From NCBI GenBank assembly GCA_944383545.1, contig CALWPY010000004.1, positions 62,001 through 126,000 on the forward strand: 64,000 nucleotides of DNA, read 5' to 3'. The DNA is from an uncultured Lachnospiraceae bacterium (GTDB lineage: Bacteria > Bacillota > Clostridia > Lachnospirales > Lachnospiraceae). Under the pieces are notes generated by a model, which was not told where the DNA came from, ran no database searches, and saw only the letters and a list, made by a program, of their open reading frames with translations. Below, piece by piece: positions 35,295 through 44,287 of the stretch. The translations under genes and the position numbers were made by a program. Positions within the stretch are counted from its first letter, which is position 1, and every line of letters begins with the position of its first letter.

Positions 35295-35316
35295 CGGCGC
35301 CCCCTCTTTCTTTAAT

Positions 35317-35371
35317 CGAACATTTGTTTCTTTTGTATGGTCAGTATATATTTATTTTTAACAGATTTCAA
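35317..35371 (-). promoter_or_regulatory. dinB promoter with LexA box
   Basis: Minus strand TTGAAA (35366-35371), 17 bp, TATACT (35343-35348). The sequence CGAAC-ATTT-GTTTC (35317-35330) matches the Gram-positive LexA/DinR consensus CGAACN4GTTYG in nine of ten arm positions and lies over the expected transcription start. Confidence 0.75.
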
Positions 35372-35388
35372 TGGTAATTTTATCTAGA

Positions 35389-35449
35389 CAAAAAACAGCC
35401 ACGCAGACCTTTTAGTGAGCGTTTCCCACGAAAAAATCTGCATGGCTGT
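35389..35449 (-). terminator. Terminator after the flavin-oxidase-like gene
   Basis: Minus strand stem ACAGCCATGCAGA / TCTGCGTGGCTGT (one pair weak) around a 29-base loop, then a run of T. It separates this operon from dinB. Confidence 0.75.
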
Positions 35450-35465
35450 AAATTCTTATTTTTTT

Positions 35466-35858
35466 CTAAAACTTAACAACTTCAGGCTCATGCGTAAACG
35501 AATAAAATACCGCTTTAGCATTTTTAAAATAAAACACTTCTGTATTTCCGTCATCTGCAGCATACATTCCCTGCAGAGAAGGATAAGCATCAAGCATGGA
35601 CTGTCTTGCCTCTACTCTGTCATCCTCTACCAGCTCTCCTGATACACGAATCCATTCATCACCGTTAAAGGCGCATATTTCAGCATTAGGATTTGCGTGA
35701 AGCTGTTTTGATACATCCTTTACCTTTCCGGTCTGTATGTAAAGTTTTCCTTCAAAAATATTAATTGTTCCAAAAGGACGGACTCTGGGACAGTTTCCTT
35801 CTACCGTTGCCAGATAATATGTACCTGCATCTTTTAAAAATTTTTCTACTCTTTCCAT
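35466..35858 (-). CDS. Pyridoxamine 5'-phosphate oxidase-like FMN-binding protein
   Basis: A 130-residue split-barrel flavin protein: TYYLATVEGNCPRVRPFGTI (about 13-32), KLYIQTGKVKDVSKQL and NAEICAFNGDEWIRVSGE. This is the general stress or small nitroreductase/PNPOx-like group, not true PdxH (too short and without the C-terminal substrate segment). It begins one base after the GH3 stop, with GGAGG inside the end of that gene, so it is co-transcribed with the glycosidase; the reason for that pairing is not clear. Confidence 0.8.
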   Translation of the reverse strand: MERVEKFLKDAGTYYLATVEGNCPRVRPFGTINIFEGKLYIQTGKVKDVSKQLHANPNAEICAFNGDEWIRVSGELVEDDRVEARQSMLDAYPSLQGMYAADDGNTEVFYFKNAKAVFYSFTHEPEVVKF

Positions 35859-35859
35859 A

Positions 35860-38799
35860 TTAAAAACCTCCTTCGTTATTATCGCTTTCCTCTATGTATT
35901 GGAAGCGGATTTCCTTTAATTTTAATCCGTTTGAAGTAACAAAAAGACGCATAACAGAAAATCGTTTTAACAATTCAAAATCCCTTGTAATCGTCATTTC
36001 TTTGCCACCTGTTCCATGGAAGGTAAATGTTCTGACCGGGTAATTCGTGTAAAAAAGTGTACACGGTATCTGTGCCAGTTCAGAAAGTTCCGAACTTCCT
36101 GTCAGGCTTATCCTGTATTTTCCCGGTTTACTTATATCAAATGGCAAAACATAATTTGTTCCTGCATTTGAAGGCTTATCATCCAGAGTAATCGTGATTT
36201 CTCCATCCAAAGTAATGAACTTAACATCAGACAAATCAATGTCCGTTTCTTCTTCCGGGCGATTTATAACTGTTACCTTTGTCCCAATTCCAAGTAAACG
36301 CTTCATAGCTTCCGTTTTCATAACAAATCTGCAGATGTTTGCAGCATTTCTCTGCAGCTCCGCACGGGATATCCTGCCGGAAGCAAGTGCCTCAAGCGTA
36401 TTGTCACCCCCGGCATTTGTGGAGCCGTCCGGACACACCATATAAATATCGTTTTGTGCCCTTGCCATAGCGGCAAAGTTAATTTTGTCCGGCTCGCCTC
36501 CTCTTTCGTTTATGGATGCCCACCAGTCGGTCATGACAATTCCCTGAAATCCCCACTGATTTCTTAAGATAGTCGTACAGAGGTCATAATTTCCTGCGGT
36601 CCAGACTCCGTTCACCGGTCCGTAAGTTGTCATTATCGCATCTGCAACACCGCTACGTACAATCATCTCAAATCCTTTTAAATAAATTTCCCTAAGCGCA
36701 CGCTCAGAAACAACCGAATCTGCAAAATGACGTTTTTTCTCCTGATTATTTGCACAAAAATGCTTTGCTGCTCCCGTCACGCCGGATGACTGCAAACCTT
36801 TAAGCATAGCCATTGCAAATTGTCCTGTCACATACGGGTCTTCTGAAAAATATTCAAAATTTCTTCCGTTTAACGGATGTCTGTGTATATTCATACCGGG
36901 GCCAAGCAGACATTCCACTTTCTGCACAATCATTTCAAGTCCCGTGCAGGCATAAAGTTCTTCAACAAGCTCCGTGTTAAACGTGCATCCTATCAGTGTG
37001 CCGTTTGGTAAGCTGAATGCCTTAACTCCACAATCTAACCGCATACCTGACGGACCGTCACTACAACATACTGACGGAATCCCGAGCCTGTGAATAAGGG
37101 AATCAGAAACTCCTCCAAATGCGGATGCCGTTCCCGGTGTAACAAGCGAGCTTCCCATTCCTTCTCCTCGAATGATACAGCTTAGGTCGTCATCTGTCAT
37201 CTGGGCGATAAACTGCTCCATTGTTACATATGCCGCCGACCGAAGGGAGGGGGCCATCCGAGACGCCATCGCGATGCGATTTTCATGCGTCTCGTCCTCT
37301 GCCGCCGACCGTAGGGAGGGGGCCATCCGAGACGCCATCGCATTGCGATTTTCTTGCGTCTCGTCCTCTGCCGCCGACTTCCATACGTCTGCAAGCTGAA
37401 ACTCCGTCTCATCCGTCTGTGCAATCGGCTCCGGTAGGAGCTTCCTTCTTTTTTCCTCCGTATCATCTTCCTTTACAGGAACTTCTTCCATTACAATTTT
37501 ATATTCTCCGTCCTGCCCTTTTTCAGGCCTCATGCGCTCAAATGACTCTACCGGAGCAAGTGCTGACGGAAGCTCCTCTAAAACAAGCAGACTATCCTGT
37601 GCAAAGCTTCCGGACAGGTCCGCTTCTCTGACATTTTCACCGACATAAAAACGGTAAGTACCTGCCTCAAGCACCGATGCATGAGAAGCTCCCGACTTTC
37701 CTGTATCATCATATGATGAAAAACTGCTGTATGGAATTTTAAATTCCAGTTCTTCTTCCTCTCCCGGCAAAAGCTTTTTCGTCTTTTGAAATGCCACAAG
37801 AACTCTTTTCGGTTTTCCGAGCATTCCCTGAGGTGCTTCTGCATAAATCTGTACAACTTCTTTTCCTGCAGTATCGCCACTGTTTTTCACGCGTACACAT
37901 ATGGAAATGGTCTGAGCTTCTGCTTCATTATCAAACGAATCCACACTAATCTGAAATGTTGTATAGGAACATCCGTATCCAAACGGATAGCGTACCTTTT
38001 CCTTTGCAAAGGTTTCAAAATACCTATATCCCACATAAATATCTTCACAGTAATAATTTCTTTCTTCGTCTCCAAAATATGCATCGGACGGATAATCGGA
38101 AATATCATATGCAACCGTATCCGTAAGATGTCCTGACGGAGAGACAGCGCCGGTTAAAACATCTGCAACACCAAGACCGCCTACCATACCTCCCTGCCAT
38201 ACATACATTACGGCTTCCGGCGTATAGCGCTCCACAAAGCTCATATCTATAAGTCCGCCTGTGTTTAAAAGCACTATCATTTTCGTAAAATGCTTCCGTA
38301 CAACAGCAAGCATTTCTTCCTCAATATCTGTCAGTCTGTATGAGCCCTTTGTATTGCTTGAGTCCTTGTCTTCTCCTGCCGTTCTTCCGATTATAACAAC
38401 TGCGGCGTCAGAAGACTTTGCGGCTTTCTCTGCAACTGCATCCGAAAGAGGCATTTCTTCCTGGCTCCACGGCTCGTTTCCCCAGCCTTCGCCTTCTACA
38501 AATGGATTTTCCTTATCCCATTCCTTGTAAACCTGTAAAAGTTCTTCATTCAGCCTGACTGCTCCACTCTCCTGCAGTCCGTCCACGATTCCCATTACCT
38601 TTGATGTAATTACCATGCCGCCGGAACCTGTTCCGCTTTTATAATAATGATTCTGAATCCGCCCGAAAACGGAAATACACTCTCCCTTTTTTAATGGCAG
38701 TGCTTTATCCCGATTTTCCAGCAGGACACAGCCTTCCGCTACTGTCTGTCTTGCAAGTTCCAAATATCTGTTCCAGTCTAAAATCACCTGATTTGCCAT
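35860..38799 (-). CDS. Family 3 glycoside hydrolase (beta-glucosidase type), reversed domain order, with a 2 x 23-residue repeat insert
   Basis: A protein of 979 residues whose domains run in the reverse of the common order: the C-terminal alpha/beta domain first (AEGCVLLENRDKALPLKKG, ending YPFGYGCSYTTFQI), then the fibronectin-III-like domain, then the catalytic barrel (from about 545; PSVCCSDGPSGMRL, GPGMNIHRHPLNGRNFEYF, KHFCANNQE). The nucleophile Asp is in VMTDWW. Such swaps are known for Butyrivibrio and Ruminococcus albus beta-glucosidases. Between the FnIII-like and catalytic parts lie two copies of SAAEDETQENRNAMASRMAP-type sequence, encoded by tandem hairpin repeats. No signal peptide. 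Start ATG 38799 has AAGGAG upstream. Confidence 0.88.
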   Translation of the reverse strand: MANQVILDWNRYLELARQTVAEGCVLLENRDKALPLKKGECISVFGRIQNHYYKSGTGSGGMVITSKVMGIVDGLQESGAVRLNEELLQVYKEWDKENPFVEGEGWGNEPWSQEEMPLSDAVAEKAAKSSDAAVVIIGRTAGEDKDSSNTKGSYRLTDIEEEMLAVVRKHFTKMIVLLNTGGLIDMSFVERYTPEAVMYVWQGGMVGGLGVADVLTGAVSPSGHLTDTVAYDISDYPSDAYFGDEERNYYCEDIYVGYRYFETFAKEKVRYPFGYGCSYTTFQISVDSFDNEAEAQTISICVRVKNSGDTAGKEVVQIYAEAPQGMLGKPKRVLVAFQKTKKLLPGEEEELEFKIPYSSFSSYDDTGKSGASHASVLEAGTYRFYVGENVREADLSGSFAQDSLLVLEELPSALAPVESFERMRPEKGQDGEYKIVMEEVPVKEDDTEEKRRKLLPEPIAQTDETEFQLADVWKSAAEDETQENRNAMASRMAPSLRSAAEDETHENRIAMASRMAPSLRSAAYVTMEQFIAQMTDDDLSCIIRGEGMGSSLVTPGTASAFGGVSDSLIHRLGIPSVCCSDGPSGMRLDCGVKAFSLPNGTLIGCTFNTELVEELYACTGLEMIVQKVECLLGPGMNIHRHPLNGRNFEYFSEDPYVTGQFAMAMLKGLQSSGVTGAAKHFCANNQEKKRHFADSVVSERALREIYLKGFEMIVRSGVADAIMTTYGPVNGVWTAGNYDLCTTILRNQWGFQGIVMTDWWASINERGGEPDKINFAAMARAQNDIYMVCPDGSTNAGGDNTLEALASGRISRAELQRNAANICRFVMKTEAMKRLLGIGTKVTVINRPEEETDIDLSDVKFITLDGEITITLDDKPSNAGTNYVLPFDISKPGKYRISLTGSSELSELAQIPCTLFYTNYPVRTFTFHGTGGKEMTITRDFELLKRFSVMRLFVTSNGLKLKEIRFQYIEESDNNEGGF
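37231..37368. repeat. Two tandem in-frame 69-bp copies of the dispersed hairpin repeat inside the GH3 gene (copy C)
   Basis: Units 37231-37299 and 37300-37368 differ at only a few positions; a third copy of the leading TGCCGCCGAC begins at 37369. Each holds the core GCCATCGCG..GCGATTTTC.TGCG seen at 19489-19514, with a private stem GAGACGC/GCGTCTC. Sixty-nine bases is 23 codons, so the reading frame is kept and each copy adds 23 residues. Removing both copies would leave ...VWKSAAYVTMEQF, a plausible ancestral join, because SAA borders each copy. Confidence 0.85.
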
Positions 38800-38839
38800 A
38801 ATAAAAGTCTCCTTTTCAGTAATCAAGATTATTAATTTG

Positions 38840-38868
38840 ATTATATGAAGAGCATGAGGATTATGCAA
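38840..38868 (-). promoter_or_regulatory. Promoter of the GH3 operon
   Basis: Minus strand TTGCAT (38863-38868), 17 bp, TATAAT (38840-38845), 41 bp before the start codon. Confidence 0.55.
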
Positions 38869-38909
38869 GAAATTTCGGACATTTATGCTGTATAAGTGCC
38901 AGAACAAAA

Positions 38910-40127
38910 CTATTTGTAATACTGAATTTCAAATTTCGTATATTTCCCTTTTTCCGATTCTACCCGGACGAAACCGTTATCCTGCTCAATTATTGTTTTT
39001 GCCAGTGCCAGTCCGATACCGACACTTTCAGGATTGGAATTCTCACCTTTATAAAATCTTTCAAATATATGAGGCAAATCATTTGGAGCAATGCCCTCGC
39101 CGTTATCTGTAATTGTAATGGAATTATAGATTTTATTTGAATTAATTTTTATGATAATGCATGAATTTTCACCTGAATGTTCTATGCAGTTTTTTAATAT
39201 GTTTGTAACAGCTTCCACCTGCCAGCTTAAATCGCAAAAAATTCGTATGTTTTCATTATGTTCTTCAATGCTTATGGATACATTTTTCAAATCACTCAGC
39301 GTTGAGACCTTTTGAACAGCCTCTTCTACAATTTGCTTTGCAGGGACATCCTTTCTTATTAATTGAATCGTGTCAGCATCAAATTTTGATAATTTCAAAA
39401 GAGACTGCACAAGAAAATTTACGTTTATAATCTCCCGCCTTATATCCCTTATAAAATCATTTCTGACATCGGCAGGCATTTCATCATCATCGAGTAAGTT
39501 ATCAAGCATAATTAAAATGCTTGTAAGTGGTGTTTTTAACTGGTGTGAAATATCCTCAAGAGAGCGTTTCAGATTAATCTTATCCCTCCTGGAATTCTCT
39601 GCAGCCTCCTTTAGCATTATGGTAGTCTTATAGATTTCAGTTTTAAGAATTGACAGCTCATCTTCCGACATGGAATCAATCTGCAATTCATAATTTTTCT
39701 TATTTATCTCTTCAATATAGTTAGTAATATCTTTAATGTCCCTGTCTTTTCTTCTGTCGTATCTTAAGTAAATCAGGGAAATAAGCACTATGATTACGGC
39801 AAAAAATACCATGTTAAGTATAACAAATTTTAAATGCAATTCGTCATTTCTTAGCAAAATGGATTGCGCTTCTAAATCAATTCCGTATTTTTCAAAAAAT
39901 TCTGTATCGGAAGTACCATCACTGTTTAAGATTTCCATTATCTCATCTTCCGTAAGAAACGGGTATTCCTCGTTTATCGTGTACACAATCTGAGCCAACT
40001 TGTCGTTAAAATTCACCGTATATGTATGATATTCATACATACTTATTAAAAGAAGAATCACCATTGAACAGCCTGCTACTAATAATATCCGCAACAGGCA
40101 TTTTTTTAACTCCACCTTATTTTTCAT
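38910..40127 (-). CDS. Sensor histidine kinase of the ABC-transporter-linked two-component system
   Basis: A protein of 405 residues: membrane helix (11-30), extracytoplasmic sensor of about 70 residues, second helix (about 102-120), HAMP-like linker, then a HisKA domain with His195 in ISHQLKTPLTS. The ATPase domain has NILKNCIEHS, DNGEGI and VGIGLALAK. The SHQLKTP H-box and gene order resemble VncS-type kinases that pair with peptide-exporting or peptide-sensing ABC transporters. It overlaps the regulator gene by 11 bp. The signal is unknown. Confidence 0.88.
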   Translation of the reverse strand: MKNKVELKKCLLRILLVAGCSMVILLLISMYEYHTYTVNFNDKLAQIVYTINEEYPFLTEDEIMEILNSDGTSDTEFFEKYGIDLEAQSILLRNDELHLKFVILNMVFFAVIIVLISLIYLRYDRRKDRDIKDITNYIEEINKKNYELQIDSMSEDELSILKTEIYKTTIMLKEAAENSRRDKINLKRSLEDISHQLKTPLTSILIMLDNLLDDDEMPADVRNDFIRDIRREIINVNFLVQSLLKLSKFDADTIQLIRKDVPAKQIVEEAVQKVSTLSDLKNVSISIEEHNENIRIFCDLSWQVEAVTNILKNCIEHSGENSCIIIKINSNKIYNSITITDNGEGIAPNDLPHIFERFYKGENSNPESVGIGLALAKTIIEQDNGFVRVESEKGKYTKFEIQYYK

Positions 40128-40773
40128 CGATTCTATAACCCATTCCCTTTATAGTTATAATTACATTTTCTCCGATTTTTTCTCTTATACGTTTAAAATA
40201 TACTGTAACCGTATGGTCGTCCACATCATTTCCCGTCCATTCCCAGATTTTATCCAGAATAGTACTCCTGCTTACAACTTTATTGACATTTGTAAACAGC
40301 AGATTAACCAGCTTTAATTCCAAAGCAGTAAGCTCTACTTTTTCACCGTCTCTGCAGAGAACAAGTCTGTCGGTGTCAAAGGTGACATTCCCAACCTTTA
40401 TCAGGTTGTTTTTCTTTGTGCGGGAAAGTATCTTATTAATCCTTGCCATAAGCTCTTTCGTACGAAACGGCTTCGTAACATAGTCTTCAGCCCCGATATC
40501 AAGTCCTCTCACAATGTCATTTTCATCATCATTGGCGGTTAAAAAAATGGTTGGAATTTTTCGTTCTTTAATATGCTGTTCAAATAAGTCAAAACCATTT
40601 CCATCGGGTAATGTAAGGTCAAGAATTACGATATCAATATTTCCCGTCTCCTTTAAATATAAAACGGTGTCCCTTATGTTTGTTTTATACACAAACATAA
40701 AGTTATTTTTTTCAAACAGGTAAGAGAGTCCTTTTACTATGGATAAGTTGTCTTCCACCAGCAGGATATTCAT
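40117..40773 (-). CDS. OmpR-family response regulator
   Basis: A protein of 218 residues: receiver with acidic pocket VEDN (6-9), phosphoacceptor Asp52 in ILDLTLPDGNG and Lys in YVTKPF, then a winged helix (ELTALELKLVNLLF, VYFKRIREKI, GMGYRI). I use the ATG at 40773, which has AGAGGTG seven bases upstream; an earlier ATG at 40800 would overlap the permease gene. It is likely to bind the 11-bp-spaced repeats before the ABC operon. Confidence 0.88.
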   Translation of the reverse strand: MNILLVEDNLSIVKGLSYLFEKNNFMFVYKTNIRDTVLYLKETGNIDIVILDLTLPDGNGFDLFEQHIKERKIPTIFLTANDDENDIVRGLDIGAEDYVTKPFRTKELMARINKILSRTKKNNLIKVGNVTFDTDRLVLCRDGEKVELTALELKLVNLLFTNVNKVVSRSTILDKIWEWTGNDVDDHTVTVYFKRIREKIGENVIITIKGMGYRIDEK

Positions 40774-40786
40774 TATATCACCTCTA

Positions 40787-43459
40787 TCAGATGTTTTCAT
40801 TTCTTATTGTCTCAATTATGTTCTGTCTGTTTATCTTATGAATAGAATACCTCATAATTATCCAGATTAAAATAAAAACTATAATAACAGATATCGTAAT
40901 TGCCATAAGCGGTAATTTATAAGGCAGGCCCATTTCACTTACCAGAAAGTGATATATAACGTATGACAAAAGCACTCCGATTGGAATTCCTATAATCAAA
41001 GATTTTACTCCCATAAACAGGCTCTCCAGACGAATCATCCTGTTAAATTCCCTTCCTGTCATTCCGACAGATTTCAGCATGGCAAATTCCTGCCTTCTTA
41101 ACTGCATATTTGTTGTTATGGTATTAAAAATATTCGTTATTCCAATCAATGAAATTACAATGATAAATCCATATAAGAAGATACCTATAAGCGTATAAAG
41201 ATTATTCATACTTCTGGCCTGTTCGTCATAATTATTTACAGAATAGTCTTCTCCTTCCAACAATTTATCAATCTCGTCCTGCAGTTTATCCGCATCTGTG
41301 GATTTATAGTAAATTTCAAGATATTCACTTGTTGTCATCCGGTCAAATAATTCATCACTTACAACGAGTATCGGCCCGTTGTAGTTTTTCATTGCAAACG
41401 GCCGCTCTTCCGTAACAACACTGATTTCCAAATCATACTCTCTCTCGTTTTCAGTTCCCTTTTCAAATACTCCATGAACTACGTCCCCTGCTTCCAATTC
41501 ATAAATACGCATATATTTATTTTCAAATTCATTCTGTTCTTCATTATATCTGCTTATTACTGAATAGTCGCAAATTATGACTTTGTCTTTTATTTCTTCA
41601 GAATCCAGATTCAGAGATTCAATATATTTTTCATACTGCTCATTACCCAGTGCCATTATAGTAACATAATTATCCATTTCAGAATCCAGCTCGAGTTCCA
41701 GCCAGTCAATATACTCCTGATTATAAATATTTTCTTTTACCGCAAAATCCGCATCCTGTCGTAATATTGTATAATTTTCAACTGTATCAAGATTTGTAGT
41801 TTCAATCAGTTTTTCATATGTTTCATCGTTGTAGTACGATGCAGATAATAAAATATTTGATTCAGATAAATCTATTTCATTTTCCACTACGTCAAATGCC
41901 ATCGTCATAAAGCTTGATAATGCAATAAACACAAATACAGATACAACAATGGATATGACTGTAGTCCGGTACTTTTTCTTATTTCGTTTTAAATTTTTAT
42001 AAGATATCTCTCCGCCCATTCCAAACAGTTTTTTAATTATCTTCGGGGATTTTATTTTCTTCGGATTTATCTTTATATCTGCACTGTTTCTTATGGAATC
42101 TATAGGCGATACTGCGGACGCCCGCCCTGCGCTTCTAAATGCCGAAAAATAAATCGTGACAATCCCTAAAAGCACAGCCAACGCTGCCGCAACATAGGAG
42201 AATGAAAATTCCAGGTCGAAACCGACACCAACCCCTTCCTTCAAATAATAATTGCTGACCATAACCAGAATCCATGAGGCGAGAAATCCAAATATAATTC
42301 CGAGCGGAATTCCAAATGCCCCAAGAATGGACGCTTCATAAAAAACATTTTTCCTTATCTGTCTTTTTGTTGCTCCAACACTTCGCAACATGCCATATTG
42401 TCTGATTTTTTCGGTGATTGAAATATCAAAGCTGTTTTTTATACAGAATACGGATGTAATTACAATAATTCCTACAATAATTCCCGCAACAACACTGAGG
42501 CTTCCAACCGCGCTTATTCCAAGAGGATTCGTTTCTAATCCGACTAAATACTTATTAATATCAAATGTGTACCTTGCCTGTTCAATTTCATACATTACAT
42601 CATCATTTTCAGGACCATAGAAGGAATCTGAATAATATTTTTCTAATGCGGAAGCATCAATTTCCAGGATTCCCGCTGTTACCTTATAGGTATTTTTTAC
42701 ACCTTCCTTTGTATATTTGGCATACAAATCAACTGTACCACTGATATCATCCTCACTAATATAAGTTATAAATGTATATCCAGGTGCAAAATAACCTTCT
42801 ACATTGGCAGCCGGTCGTTCGATTATACCTACTATTTTATACTCTCTTTTTGTGGTGTCTACAATTTTTTCATTTCTTTTTTCTATATAACCGCTGTCTT
42901 CACTCTCTCCTGTCTGCGCATCCTCTCCTTCACTATATGTGACCGGATTATTCTGCGTTAATTCATATCCTTCCCCATCCACTCTTTTTCCGACATCTAA
43001 CGTAATTGTGTCACCTACATTTAACTCCACTCTGCCGTTTGTCTTTAAATGTGTAGGAATCACAATCTCCCCGCTGTTTTCAGGCAGTCGCCCCTCCACA
43101 AGTGAAACGGATAAATTTTCCAGTGCGTTTTTTGTAAAAGCTTTTATATAAGCATAGGGCTTATACTCATTTTGTGAATCAATTTCTGCATATCCGATAT
43201 TTTGTGTTAAATTAATTGTATCTATATTTCTATTATTTTCAAACACAGGTATATCTGTCGCCGGCACATCATAATAGGCAACATGAAAATCACCATCTTC
43301 TTTTATTTCATAATTAATAAGTGACTGCAGGGCACTTGTATACATGGCGGCAACTGCCGTAATTAATGCTACCGATAATATAATTCCGATAATTGTTACA
43401 ACTGTTCTTTTCCTGTTTAATTTTAAATTTTTAATTGTAAGCTTATTAAGTAAATTCAT
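40787..43459 (-). CDS. ABC transporter permease with two FtsX domains
   Basis: A protein of 890 residues. An N-terminal helix (about 20-40) precedes a large extracellular domain (about 50-310), three helices (FtsX domain 1, about 318-450), one helix at about 490-515, a second extracellular domain (about 530-750) and a final three-helix FtsX domain (about 763-885). This is the layout of permeases in antimicrobial-peptide resistance, lipoprotein or peptide export systems. The gene lies two bases after the ATPase gene. Substrate unknown; a linked two-component system suggests a peptide or envelope-stress signal. Confidence 0.85.
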   Translation of the reverse strand: MNLLNKLTIKNLKLNRKRTVVTIIGIILSVALITAVAAMYTSALQSLINYEIKEDGDFHVAYYDVPATDIPVFENNRNIDTINLTQNIGYAEIDSQNEYKPYAYIKAFTKNALENLSVSLVEGRLPENSGEIVIPTHLKTNGRVELNVGDTITLDVGKRVDGEGYELTQNNPVTYSEGEDAQTGESEDSGYIEKRNEKIVDTTKREYKIVGIIERPAANVEGYFAPGYTFITYISEDDISGTVDLYAKYTKEGVKNTYKVTAGILEIDASALEKYYSDSFYGPENDDVMYEIEQARYTFDINKYLVGLETNPLGISAVGSLSVVAGIIVGIIVITSVFCIKNSFDISITEKIRQYGMLRSVGATKRQIRKNVFYEASILGAFGIPLGIIFGFLASWILVMVSNYYLKEGVGVGFDLEFSFSYVAAALAVLLGIVTIYFSAFRSAGRASAVSPIDSIRNSADIKINPKKIKSPKIIKKLFGMGGEISYKNLKRNKKKYRTTVISIVVSVFVFIALSSFMTMAFDVVENEIDLSESNILLSASYYNDETYEKLIETTNLDTVENYTILRQDADFAVKENIYNQEYIDWLELELDSEMDNYVTIMALGNEQYEKYIESLNLDSEEIKDKVIICDYSVISRYNEEQNEFENKYMRIYELEAGDVVHGVFEKGTENEREYDLEISVVTEERPFAMKNYNGPILVVSDELFDRMTTSEYLEIYYKSTDADKLQDEIDKLLEGEDYSVNNYDEQARSMNNLYTLIGIFLYGFIIVISLIGITNIFNTITTNMQLRRQEFAMLKSVGMTGREFNRMIRLESLFMGVKSLIIGIPIGVLLSYVIYHFLVSEMGLPYKLPLMAITISVIIVFILIWIIMRYSIHKINRQNIIETIRNENI

Positions 43460-43461
43460 AA

Positions 43462-44133
43462 CTATACCTCCCGGGTGATTTTTCCGTCTTCAATTGTTAT
43501 AATCCGGTCAGCAATTTTTGCAATTTCCATATTGTGTGTAATCATGATTATTGTCTGCTTTAACTCCTTATTGGATTTTTTCAGCAGAGATACAATCTCA
43601 TCACTTGATTTTGAATCCAGATTTCCGGTTGGCTCATCGGCAAGAACAAGCGTAGGATTTGTAATTAATGCCCTGCCAATACTTGTTCTTTGCTGCTGTC
43701 CGCCTGACAACTCATTAGGAAGATGTTTCCTTCTGTCCTGAAGTCCTAACAGCTTTAACATTTCATCCAGTGTTTCCTTTTTCACTTCACGATTGTCAAG
43801 TGACAACGGAAGTGTAATATTTTCTTCCACATTTAATATTGGAATCAGGTTGTAAAATTGATAGATAAGTCCGACCTGCCTTCTTCTGAAAATTGCAAGC
43901 TTATCATCATTAAATTGGAAAATATCATTTCCATCTATAAAAACCTTGCCTGATGTAGGACGGTCAACTCCTCCTATTAAATGCAGTAAGGTCGATTTTC
44001 CGCTTCCTGATGCTCCTACGATTGCTACAAATTCGCCTTTTTCAACGGAAAAGGATACATTGTCTAGTGCAACTACTTCCGTTGAATCTTTACCATAAAT
44101 CTTTGTTAAATTTTCGACTCTTAAAATTTCCAT
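43462..44133 (-). CDS. ABC transporter ATP-binding protein (MacB/LolD type)
   Basis: A 223-residue ATPase with every motif: Walker A GASGSGKST (about 40-48), Q-loop IYQFYNLIP, signature LSGGQQQR (about 142-149), Walker B LVLADEPTGNLD and the switch histidine in MITHN. Size and sequence are those of MacB/LolD-like ATPases that pair with FtsX permeases, which follows two bases later. It heads the operon ATPase-permease-regulator-kinase. Confidence 0.92.
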   Translation of the reverse strand: MEILRVENLTKIYGKDSTEVVALDNVSFSVEKGEFVAIVGASGSGKSTLLHLIGGVDRPTSGKVFIDGNDIFQFNDDKLAIFRRRQVGLIYQFYNLIPILNVEENITLPLSLDNREVKKETLDEMLKLLGLQDRRKHLPNELSGGQQQRTSIGRALITNPTLVLADEPTGNLDSKSSDEIVSLLKKSNKELKQTIIMITHNMEIAKIADRIITIEDGKITREV

Positions 44134-44160
44134 ATCTGAACTCCTCCTTATGTTGAGGAT

Positions 44161-44195
44161 ATTATATTACATGCAAAGTTACAACTAAGTTACAA
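44161..44195 (-). promoter_or_regulatory. ABC operon promoter with 11-bp-spaced direct repeats
   Basis: TTGTAACTT occurs twice on the minus strand (44187-44195 and 44176-44184), 11 bp apart, upstream of a TATAAT -10 (44161-44166). The expected -35 (44184-44189) reads CTTAGT, which is poor and is bracketed by the repeats. This is the usual arrangement for a phosphorylated OmpR-family activator; the operon's own regulator is the likely ligand. Confidence 0.5.
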
Positions 44196-44200
44196 AATGA

Positions 44201-44242
44201 AAAAAAAGAGGATACTTTCTAAAATCTTTAGAAAATATCCTC
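44201..44242 (-). terminator. Terminator of the toxin cassette
   Basis: Minus strand stem GAGGATA + TTTCTAAA / TTTAGAAA + TATCCTC (one mismatch) with loop of three bases, then eight T. Confidence 0.9.
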
Positions 44243-44287
44243 TAATTTTGATATCTCTCAAACACGCATAAATACTGGGGTTACAAT

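Noticed and set aside
37231-37380. Tandem 69-bp repeat as a CRISPR array
   Set aside because: There are no spacers; the two units abut directly, are in frame, and no cas genes are near.
37224-37631. Open frames on both strands across the GH3 repeat region
   Set aside because: They are shadows of the GH3 frame caused by the stop-poor repeat; no ribosome binding sites or family similarity.
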